6,439 nucleotides of DNA. Source: Cyanobacteria bacterium UBA7694 (GTDB lineage Bacteria; Cyanobacteriota; Sericytochromatia; UBA7694). A program made the translations under genes and the position numbers. The stretch lies in the NCBI GenBank assembly GCA_002482705.1, contig DLGM01000383.1, positions 1 to 6,439 of the forward strand, written 5' to 3'. Below, in pieces: positions 1-5,326 of this stretch; within the stretch, counting starts at the first letter, position 1, and every line of letters begins with the position of its first letter. The notes beneath the pieces are model-generated. The model had not been told where the DNA came from, did not search any database, and saw nothing but the letters and a program-made list of their open reading frames with translations.

Positions 1-1
1 T

Positions 2-487
2 GCCGCTCATTCCAGTGCTGAGGTGCCGGAAGTAGCCATTGAAAGCCTCGACAGCATTGCCACCGTAACCCTGCAAAGTGCCAAGCAGGTGTGGGTTCCC
101 AATCGCAATGGCCTGTTTGTGAATATTGCCGCTGTCTGGGCGGACAGCAAAGGCTATGATGCCATTTTGGTGGGTTTTAATGCCGAAGAGGCCGCCACGT
201 TCCCCGATAACACCCCCCAGTTTGCCCAGGCCATTACCCATAGCTTGGCCTATTCCACCCAAAACCAGCCTCAAGTGCGCAGTGAGGTACAGCATCTCAA
301 CAAAGTTGAGATTTTCCAGGCGGCCCTGCGCCTTGATGTGCCCCTGCATCTGATTTGGTCCTGTTACCACGCCGGTCCCCACCACTGCGGCAAATGCGAA
401 TCCTGCAGCCGCCTCTTGCGCGCGGCCCGCGCCAGTGATGCCTATGACACGGTTGCACCCCTTTTTAGCGGAGGCCTCGATGTTTGA
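2..487 (+). CDS. queC: 7-cyano-7-deazaguanine synthase (QueC family), C-terminal part, 5' end outside window
   Basis: The frame is open from the left edge, so this is the last 161 residues of a longer protein. A GTG at 23 is just an internal valine. QueC makes preQ0 from 7-carboxy-7-deazaguanine, ammonia and ATP in the cytoplasm, on the queuosine/deazaguanine pathway. Visible family features are a VPNRN segment (usual VPARN), a GFNAEE...FPDN stretch where many QueC proteins have the YPDCR motif, a lysine-containing LNKVEI segment, and the zinc-binding end WSCY...HCGKCESC. Its four cysteine codons begin at 362, 386, 395 and 404, giving C-x7-C-x2-C-x2-C. The N-terminal ATP-pyrophosphatase loop (SGGxDS) would lie upstream and cannot be checked. 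The 3' end overlaps the next gene by 8 bases, so the two are probably co-transcribed and translationally coupled. A deazaguanine-related paralog (for example in DNA modification) rather than housekeeping QueC cannot be excluded. Confidence 0.87.
   Translation, partial: AAHSSAEVPEVAIESLDSIATVTLQSAKQVWVPNRNGLFVNIAAVWADSKGYDAILVGFNAEEAATFPDNTPQFAQAITHSLAYSTQNQPQVRSEVQHLNKVEIFQAALRLDVPLHLIWSCYHAGPHHCGKCESCSRLLRAARASDAYDTVAPLFSGGLDV
470..474 (+). promoter_or_regulatory. Shine-Dalgarno site for the Clp-like gene, inside the end of queC
   Basis: GGAGG lies 5 bases before the ATG at 480. It decides the start of the Clp-like protein: the upstream in-frame ATGs at 435 and 438 have no comparable site, and translation from 480 begins MFETFSQQA, matching the usual ClpC beginning (MFERFTE-type). 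Because the site lies within the queC coding sequence, translation of the two genes is probably coupled. Confidence 0.8.
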
Positions 488-1916
488 AACCTTTTCCCAG
501 CAAGCCTTAAAAGTGGTGATGTACTGCCAAGAGGAAGCCCGCAAAGCCTATAGCGACATGGTCACCACCGATCATATCCTCCTGGGTATTCTGCGCGATG
601 AAGCCGGGCTGGTCAACGAATTTTTAAACCGTCAAGGGGCCAACCCGGAGCAGTTGCGTATGCAGTTACAGCAGTTTCTGCCTACGCCCACCAGCCGCCG
701 CCCGCCGGTCGAAATCCACTTTTCTGATGAAGCACGCATCGTCTTTCAGCTCGCCGAGCAAGAGGCCCGCCTGTTTAAACACACCCAAGTCGAGTCAGAC
801 CACATCTTTTTGGGGCTGCTGCAATCGGGGGAAGGCCATTGCAGCGCCGTGCTTGAAAAGGCCGGGATTCCCATGGGACATCTGCGCTGGAACATCCTGC
901 GCCTGCGCCACCAGAAACTCAATGCCCACCTACGCACAGCGACCTTAGACCGCTACAGCCACGATCTGACCCACAAGCTTGAAACCGGCGCCCAAGCCCC
1001 GATTGTCGAATGGCAACCCATGATTGAGCGCCTGATCCAGTATCTCGGCATGCAGCGCAAACACTCAGTGCTCTTGGTTGGCGAACCCGGGGTCGGCAAA
1101 ACTGCGTTGATTCAGGGCCTCAACCAATATATTCTCGCTTCGCAAGTTTTTCACCTGTTTGCCCACTGCCGGGTCGTAGCCCTCAGTCTCGACAAAATGC
1201 TGGCCGAGTCAGAAACGGATGAAAACCTCTATGCCATGACCCAAACGATCATGGGCGAACTGCGCCAGTCCAATGACGTGATTTTGGTGATCGAGGACGT
1301 GCACAAACTGCTGCTGGCCAATAAAAAGGAAATGGAATTTGTGATCACCCAGCATCTCTTGACCCTGCTGGAAGAGCCGAATATCTATTGTTTGGCCACC
1401 ACCACTCCCAACCACATGCCACGCCTGATGAACGACACCCCAGTGCGCCACCTGTTCCAAATTTTTGAAGTGCCTTCCCCCCCGGAAGCCTTCTGTGAAA
1501 GCGTGTTGAGCCACTGGGCTCCCACTCTTGAGACCCACCACCAAGTGAAACTGCCGTCAGAGACTCTGCGTTATGCAGTCAAACGGGCCCCAGAGGCCAA
1601 TGCCGGGCAATTTTTGCCCGAGTCGGCCATGACCTTGCTCGATCTGTCCGCAGCCCGCAAGCGCTGGCAGTACACCGAATTACAACGGGATGTCCGCCGC
1701 CAGGAGCGTCGCCTGCGCCAGCTGATCGAACAGCGGGCCCTGATGGCCACTGAGGTGGAGCAAAGCCCCGCCATTCGCCAAGCCTTTGAGCAAATTAAAG
1801 CAGACATATTGACCGTGGAAACGGAACTCCAACACCTGCAAGTGCGTCTCGTGCCTGAAGGTGAACCGGTCCTGTCCCCGGAAGATATTTTAAAAAGTCT
1901 GGATGCTCCCGTGTAA
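480..1916 (+). CDS. ClpC-like AAA+ protein with only one ATPase domain and degenerate motifs
   Basis: The 478-residue protein has two Clp N-domain repeats (about 1-68 and 78-145), one AAA+ module of ClpA/B/C D1 type (about 160-390) and a charged coiled coil (about 395-456). It ends with a PEDILKSLDAPV tail like the D1-D2 linker. Normal ClpC has about 800-850 residues; the whole D2 ring, which carries the ClpP-docking loop, is absent. Walker A is intact (GEPGVGKT, K207). Walker B reads LVIED (E272, D273) instead of the usual IDE. The D1 pore-loop region, normally AGTKYRGEF, reads AESETDENLY. The arginine-finger segment (LERRFQ in ClpC) reads VRHLFQ. Known family role: ATP-driven unfolding. Inference: this paralog may bind ATP and adaptors or substrates but probably cannot thread protein or feed ClpP. 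It starts inside queC. Confidence is high for the family and moderate for loss of unfoldase activity. Confidence 0.9.
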   Translation: MFETFSQQALKVVMYCQEEARKAYSDMVTTDHILLGILRDEAGLVNEFLNRQGANPEQLRMQLQQFLPTPTSRRPPVEIHFSDEARIVFQLAEQEARLFKHTQVESDHIFLGLLQSGEGHCSAVLEKAGIPMGHLRWNILRLRHQKLNAHLRTATLDRYSHDLTHKLETGAQAPIVEWQPMIERLIQYLGMQRKHSVLLVGEPGVGKTALIQGLNQYILASQVFHLFAHCRVVALSLDKMLAESETDENLYAMTQTIMGELRQSNDVILVIEDVHKLLLANKKEMEFVITQHLLTLLEEPNIYCLATTTPNHMPRLMNDTPVRHLFQIFEVPSPPEAFCESVLSHWAPTLETHHQVKLPSETLRYAVKRAPEANAGQFLPESAMTLLDLSAARKRWQYTELQRDVRRQERRLRQLIEQRALMATEVEQSPAIRQAFEQIKADILTVETELQHLQVRLVPEGEPVLSPEDILKSLDAPV

Positions 1917-1943
1917 TGTTCCATTCCCCCCATACGCATTTTC

Positions 1944-1995
1944 CGACACGGACATGCCATGGGTTGTTAGAGCCTGTCCACAGGCTCCCGTGTCG
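1944..1995 (+). repeat. Nested inverted repeats in the leader between the Clp-like gene and the decarboxylase
   Basis: GAGCCTGT (1970-1977) and ACAGGCTC (1980-1987) form a perfect 8-bp inverted repeat with almost no spacer. Directly after it, CCGTGTCG (1988-1995) is the exact complement of CGACACGG (1944-1951), so the inner hairpin can stack on an outer 8-bp stem. In RNA this would give a compact branched structure ending 48 bases before the decarboxylase start. There is no T-run directly behind it; a T-rich stretch comes only at about 2017-2029. It is therefore not a textbook intrinsic terminator. It may be an attenuator, a processing site or a non-canonical terminator for the upstream pair. 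Confidence 0.6.
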
Positions 1996-2030
1996 ACCTA
2001 CCGTTCAAACCCTCTATTTTTGTTTATTTC

Positions 2031-2036
2031 AAGGAG
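2031..2036 (+). promoter_or_regulatory. Strong Shine-Dalgarno site for the decarboxylase
   Basis: AAGGAG stands 7 bases before the ATG at 2044, an ideal ribosome-binding arrangement that fixes the start. It follows a T-rich, poorly structured stretch, so it should be accessible even if the upstream inverted repeats fold. Confidence 0.8.
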
Positions 2037-2043
2037 CCTTTAA

Positions 2044-3336
2044 ATGAATACTGATGACCCTCATCCGTCCCGCACCCACATCCGCCTCCACGCCTTGCAA
2101 ACCACCCTGTCCCATGTCGCCCATACCCATTCCGGTAGCAGTTATTTTGTATTTGATGAAGCGGCTCTGAGCCATGCCGCCGACCTCTTTGAACGCTATT
2201 TGCCCGGTGTCATCCCCTTTTACGCGGTAAAATCCAATGACCGCCACGAAATTTTAAGCCACCTCGCCGCCCGAGGATGGAGCTTTGACGTGGCCTCCGC
2301 CTATGAAGTGGAGCGCGTTCATGCCCTCGGTGTCAGCGGATCCCGTATGATTCTTGCCAACCCCTTTAAAGACAATAATTCCTTAGAGAGCCTGATGCGT
2401 TATCAGGTGGCCATGACCACTGCCGACTCCCCCGAAGAACTGGTCAAGCTCCAGCGCACCTTTGGTGGATTGCCTGCCGCTGCCCAACCGGCAGTCTTAA
2501 TCCGCATTTCACTGCCCGCTGAAGGGGTGCAAACCGACCTGGGCGTGAAATTTGGCTGTCGCCCAGAACAAGCAGTGCCCCTGTTACAGCAGTGTGTTGA
2601 GCTGGGCCTGAACCCTGGGGGCATTGCCTTCCATGTGGGCACCCAATCCTGGAATCTGGGCAACTACGAGCGGGCCATGCAGGCCGCCATTGATGCCCTG
2701 AACACCTTTAATACCGAAAGTGGTTTCAACCTGCGCCTGATTGACATTGGCGGCGGTTTCCCCTGGGGCACCAGCGACGGTTCGGGCCCCCTGCGCGTTG
2801 AAGCATTATTGGCCGGGGTGGGACATCTGTGCCAATCCGCCCAGGCACAAGGTTTTACGCTTCAAGCCGAACCGGGTCGCGTCATCTGCGGCGGCGCATT
2901 TTCCCTGCTCACCACCGTGATTGGCAAAGCCACCCGCAACGGCCAAACCTGGTACTACCTCAGTGATGGCGTCTATGGCGGCTACAATGGCGTCATGTAT
3001 GATCACCAGCCCTACCTGTTTTTACCGCTGGACCAAGACCTGGAACACCGCGACCAGTCGCCGGACTGGGCTATGACTGTGGTCTGTGGCCCCACCTGTG
3101 ATGGGGTTGACATTATGAGCCGGGCCGCTTGGCTGCCCACCAACCTCGAAGCCGGTGACCGGGTCTTCACCCCCGACATTGGCGCTTATAGCTTGGTGGC
3201 TGCAACCGAGTTCAACGGGTTTGCCCGTTCTCCGATTATTTCGGCAGATCATGCCCCGTTACCGCTGCTCGAAGCCGCCTTGCACATCCCTGTCACCAGT
3301 GCAGAAGAAATCCCCCAGGCTGTGAGCCTGAGCTAA
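2044..3336 (+). CDS. PLP-dependent amino acid decarboxylase, ornithine/lysine decarboxylase type (fold type III)
   Basis: The 430-residue protein has a TIM-barrel N-terminal part and a beta-rich C-terminal part of the alanine-racemase-fold decarboxylases. The PLP lysine is K63 in FYAVKSN. H197 (HVGTQ), the phosphate-binding GGG at 236-238 (DIGGGFP) and EPGR at 276-279 complete the cofactor site. The second-subunit motif CGPTCDGVD gives the catalytic cysteine C352 and substrate-binding D353/D356. GAYS (Y382) followed by EFNGF is also typical. In this family, GPTCDG/S-x-D marks ornithine or lysine decarboxylases; diaminopimelate decarboxylase has a CESGD-type motif. The expected product is a diamine such as putrescine or cadaverine, formed in the cytoplasm by a homodimer with shared active sites. 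The Rieske oxygenase gene follows after 25 bases, so the true substrate could be a specialised amino acid. All key residues are present and I see no damage. Confidence 0.93.
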   Translation: MNTDDPHPSRTHIRLHALQTTLSHVAHTHSGSSYFVFDEAALSHAADLFERYLPGVIPFYAVKSNDRHEILSHLAARGWSFDVASAYEVERVHALGVSGSRMILANPFKDNNSLESLMRYQVAMTTADSPEELVKLQRTFGGLPAAAQPAVLIRISLPAEGVQTDLGVKFGCRPEQAVPLLQQCVELGLNPGGIAFHVGTQSWNLGNYERAMQAAIDALNTFNTESGFNLRLIDIGGGFPWGTSDGSGPLRVEALLAGVGHLCQSAQAQGFTLQAEPGRVICGGAFSLLTTVIGKATRNGQTWYYLSDGVYGGYNGVMYDHQPYLFLPLDQDLEHRDQSPDWAMTVVCGPTCDGVDIMSRAAWLPTNLEAGDRVFTPDIGAYSLVAATEFNGFARSPIISADHAPLPLLEAALHIPVTSAEEIPQAVSLS

Positions 3337-3347
3337 TCTCGACCGTG

Positions 3348-3353
3348 AAAGGA
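3348..3353 (+). promoter_or_regulatory. Shine-Dalgarno site for the Rieske oxygenase
   Basis: AAAGGA lies 8 bases before the ATG at 3362 and within the 25-base gap after the decarboxylase stop. There is no room for a separate promoter or terminator, which supports a two-gene operon. Confidence 0.7.
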
Positions 3354-3361
3354 TACAACCG

Positions 3362-4378
3362 ATGGTAACCGTGACGCTGGATCGTCCCTCGCCCCAACTC
3401 ATTTTTGCCCCGGAAGTGCAGCGCTTAGAGCGCCACCTCTTTTCACGGGCGCCCCTGTATTTGGGGCATACCCACCCCACCCCGGAGGGGTACCTGCGGG
3501 TACCCCCCTGGGCCAAGGATATTTACCTGAGCTGTGCGCCCGGCTCTGAACACGTGGGAGTGCGCAGCAATGTCTGTCTGCATTGGCAAGCAGACATTCT
3601 CGAACCCCAAACGGAAAGCGGATTTTTGCCTTTTGCCAAGAGCCTGTTGTGCAAGAGCCACAATGCCGTGTATGCCAGTGATACCGGGCGCTTGCTCAAT
3701 GGTCAGATCTTTCAACAGGCCTGTGAACACCATTTGCCGGAAATTCCCGTGTTGCGCTGGAATGGGTTTCTGTTCCGCGATGCCCAGTGGGAGGGGTTGC
3801 CCGGCTCTTTTTCTCTGGCCGATGAACTGGCCGTGATTGATCGCGAAACCCAAGGGCTAATCACCGCCAACGGTTATACGCTGGCCAAAACCATTGTCAT
3901 GGAGCAGGCGGGAAACTGGGCCCTCTTTATGCTCAACTATCTCGATCTGATGCATGTGGCGCCCGCTCACCCAGAAACGCTGAATCAGCTATGTGATTGT
4001 AGTATGGTCAAGTCGTTCCCAGCTTTGGAATTTGCCACTGAGCGGGATATACCCGGACGGTGGAGCAGTGTCCAGACGGTCGGGGCCAAAGCCAGTTGGG
4101 GCAGCGGTGCCACAGCGGATTGGGATGACCTGAACAACCCACAGCGGGGCAAAGCCGCCTTTCACCTGTGGGGGCAAATGTACAAAGCGATCAAGGGCAA
4201 CCCGCCCGTGGGTTCGATTTGGACGACTACCTTCCCGCAGCTGATGTTTGAGTGGTATCCCGGCGTGATCGTCGCCTCACAGGTCTTTCCCCATGCCAGT
4301 GATCCGACCCGGTGCTGGGTGTATCACGATTTTTATTATGATCAGGAGCAACCGGATCGCGGGCTGAGCGGAAGTTAA
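3362..4378 (+). CDS. Rieske non-heme iron oxygenase, alpha subunit type, with divergent cluster-binding region
   Basis: The 338-residue protein has an N-terminal Rieske [2Fe-2S] domain and a C-terminal catalytic (SRPBCC-type) domain. Cluster ligands are C72-x-H74 (CLH) and C97-x2-H100 (CKSH), followed by VYASDTGRL, which matches the YDLDGRL part of Rieske oxygenases. The usual flanking residues are changed: HRG after the first pair reads HWQ, and YHGW reads SHNA. The catalytic motif N185-W186...D195-x2-H198-x4-H203-P is exactly the D-x2-H-x4-H iron site of this family. FPQLMFEWYP and VYHDFYYD near the end match the C-terminal part, with D323 the likely third iron ligand. The family uses O2 and electrons from a ferredoxin or reductase for hydroxylation, demethylation or desaturation; no partner is in the window. 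The protein ends about 15 residues after D323, shorter at the C-terminus than many relatives. The substrate is unknown, perhaps the neighbouring decarboxylase's product or precursor. Confidence 0.85.
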   Translation: MVTVTLDRPSPQLIFAPEVQRLERHLFSRAPLYLGHTHPTPEGYLRVPPWAKDIYLSCAPGSEHVGVRSNVCLHWQADILEPQTESGFLPFAKSLLCKSHNAVYASDTGRLLNGQIFQQACEHHLPEIPVLRWNGFLFRDAQWEGLPGSFSLADELAVIDRETQGLITANGYTLAKTIVMEQAGNWALFMLNYLDLMHVAPAHPETLNQLCDCSMVKSFPALEFATERDIPGRWSSVQTVGAKASWGSGATADWDDLNNPQRGKAAFHLWGQMYKAIKGNPPVGSIWTTTFPQLMFEWYPGVIVASQVFPHASDPTRCWVYHDFYYDQEQPDRGLSGS

Positions 4379-4395
4379 GCATGGCAAGAATCTCG

Positions 4396-4408
4396 CTTGT
4401 GTCACAAG
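4396..4408. repeat. Short inverted repeat just after the Rieske gene
   Basis: CTTGTG and CACAAG flank a single central base, 18 bases after the Rieske stop codon. It could be the core of a weak hairpin at the operon end, extended imperfectly by CTC (4392-4394) and GAG (4412-4414). No T-run follows, so I do not call a terminator. Confidence 0.35.
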
Positions 4409-4441
4409 GGTGAGCGCTGAGCTGGAGAGCTTATTCCATTA

Positions 4442-4496
4442 TAGCGATTTAGACCGGGAATATTGCCTGTTTTGGGGCTGAAATCTAGCGACTTAG
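4442..4496. repeat. Direct repeat TAGCGAYTTAG, two copies 44 bp apart
   Basis: TAGCGATTTAG at 4442-4452 and TAGCGACTTAG at 4486-4496 differ at one of 11 positions. Their start-to-start distance of 44 bases is close to four helical turns, which would place both on nearly the same DNA face. They lie in non-coding sequence upstream of the unknown gene at 4652 and could be paired regulator sites. Chance similarity is possible. Confidence 0.4.
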
Positions 4497-4522
4497 TGCT
4501 GTGGCTTGACCAAACGGGCTAT

Positions 4523-4554
4523 TCACGGCACAGAAGAGGCTAATTGTGCCGTGA
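4523..4554. repeat. Perfect 10-bp inverted repeat upstream of the unknown gene
   Basis: TCACGGCACA (4523-4532) and TGTGCCGTGA (4545-4554) are exact reverse complements separated by 12 bases, followed by an A-run (4556-4561). As RNA it would be a very stable hairpin, but the base run behind it is A rather than T on the plus strand, and on the minus strand the stem is followed by mixed sequence. It is therefore not a standard intrinsic terminator in either direction. Its place about 45 bases upstream of the TATAAT box at 4600 suits an activator or repressor site. A Rho-independent end of the Rieske operon by an unusual structure is the alternative. Confidence 0.55.
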
Positions 4555-4584
4555 TAAAAAACTTTACTTCGCAGCCGTCAGGTT

Positions 4585-4605
4585 TTGGCTGTGATTGGCT
4601 ATAAT
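4585..4605 (+). promoter_or_regulatory. Candidate promoter for the unknown gene: TATAAT box with tandem TTGGCT
   Basis: A perfect -10 box, TATAAT, is at 4600-4605. No good -35 hexamer stands 16-18 bases upstream. Instead, TTGGCT occurs twice (4585-4590 and 4595-4600) at a 10-base period, one helical turn, touching the -10 box. Transcription would begin near 4612, about 40 bases before the ATG at 4652. That argues against the more upstream in-frame TTG at 4595 and ATG at 4604, which would fall within the promoter. Confidence 0.45.
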
Positions 4606-4651
4606 GAGACTATCATTCTTGTTCAGATGCTGTGAGGTGTTGCTGCTAACG

Positions 4652-5308
4652 ATGCCATCTATTCCTAACTTACCCCTGACAAGCAGTAAGATCGTCGTAC
4701 TGCGTTCAACACCTGTTGACGCAAACAGCGCGACGACACCTTCCGCTACAGGTCACTCACCCTTGGCGGCGCAAGAAGTGGTGATTGTTAAGGATCAGTT
4801 TGCCCCGGAAAAACTGATCAATATGGAAAATAGTCGTCTTTTGATGAATACTTACAATGCTGCGGAAGGTCTCTATCAAAATGAGGCTATTATGCAGAAT
4901 GTGGGGGCTGCATTGGGCAATGTGGGCCAGTCGCTTCCACGTACTTTGGCTGTATCCACTATTTCTGCTTCCCGCAAGAATGTTCAAGACTTAATCAATG
5001 GTAAAAAGCCTCTGTCTGAAATTGGGGGGGCTGTGGTGGCAGACGTTTCGGCGGCTGTTGTAACTTCTGGTTTAACTTTAGCCGCTAACCAAACTGCAGT
5101 TACAGCCTTATCACGCCTTGGGGCCAGTTCTCCGATTGCGATTGCTGGCGGTATGGTTCTGGGTTTTACGGCGAACCGTGTGACTACGCATTTGATCGAA
5201 GAGAAACAGGTCAAAAATACCATTTCGAATAAGGGCAATGCGATCTTCCAGCAGAGTATGACCCAGGTGGTGGGCCATCTTCAGATAAAACCCAAAGGAC
5301 AGCCTTAG
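4652..5308 (+). CDS. Hypothetical protein with Gly/Ala-rich hydrophobic core
   Basis: I do not recognise this 218-residue protein. Residues 1-45 are polar, rich in Ser/Thr/Pro and without a clear signal peptide. Residues about 45-110 look helical with many Asn, Gln and Ala. Residues about 120-185 are a Gly/Ala/Val-rich hydrophobic block (IGGAVVADVSAAVV, then IAIAGGMVLGF), like glycine-zipper or membrane-associating hairpins. The tail is basic and polar (about 188-218). The ATG at 4652 is preferred because the likely promoter lies at 4600; a GAGG at 4634-4637 is 14 bases away, a poor spacing, so the start is uncertain. Third codon positions are more A/T-rich than in the upstream operon, suggesting different history or expression. 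Its stop overlaps the stop of the minus-strand gene. A membrane-inserting or secreted role is conceivable but unproven. Confidence 0.7.
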   Translation: MPSIPNLPLTSSKIVVLRSTPVDANSATTPSATGHSPLAAQEVVIVKDQFAPEKLINMENSRLLMNTYNAAEGLYQNEAIMQNVGAALGNVGQSLPRTLAVSTISASRKNVQDLINGKKPLSEIGGAVVADVSAAVVTSGLTLAANQTAVTALSRLGASSPIAIAGGMVLGFTANRVTTHLIEEKQVKNTISNKGNAIFQQSMTQVVGHLQIKPKGQP

Positions 5309-5326
5309 GGTTTAGGCTGCTCTTTT
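5300..5326. terminator. Possible bidirectional terminator at the convergent gene ends
   Basis: CAGCCT (5300-5305) and AGGCTG (5314-5319) form a 6-bp perfect stem with an 8-base loop, directly over the two overlapping stop codons. On the plus strand it is followed by CTCTTTT, a short U-tract. On the minus strand TCCTTTGGGTTTT follows, which is weaker. The position at a convergent gene junction favours a shared terminator, but the stem is short. Confidence 0.45.

Noticed and set aside
435..479. Upstream start (ATG at 435) for the Clp-like gene
   Set aside because: It would add 15 residues unlike any ClpC beginning and enlarge the overlap with queC. The ATG at 480 has GGAGG at the right distance and gives the typical MFE start.
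1209..1544. 111-residue minus-strand reading frame
   Set aside because: It is antisense to the well-supported AAA+ domain and has no ribosome-binding context or family features.
1571..1960. 129-residue minus-strand reading frame
   Set aside because: It lies opposite the Clp-like coiled-coil region, is rich in Arg, Ser and Cys as expected of an antisense shadow, and matches no family.
1917..2043. Remnant of a Clp D2 domain after the stop at 1916
   Set aside because: The gap is only 127 bases before the decarboxylase and its translations show no second Walker A or other D2 motif, so I see no frameshifted remainder.
3443..3853. 136-residue minus-strand reading frame
   Set aside because: It lies opposite the Rieske domain, whose ligands and motifs are clear on the plus strand; the composition is that of a shadow.
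4595..4651. TTG start at 4595 (19 extra residues) for the unknown gene
   Set aside because: This start overlaps the TATAAT box, has no ribosome-binding site, and the added residues (including CC and LLL) do not form a convincing signal peptide because no charged start precedes a long enough hydrophobic stretch. It remains possible if the promoter call is wrong.
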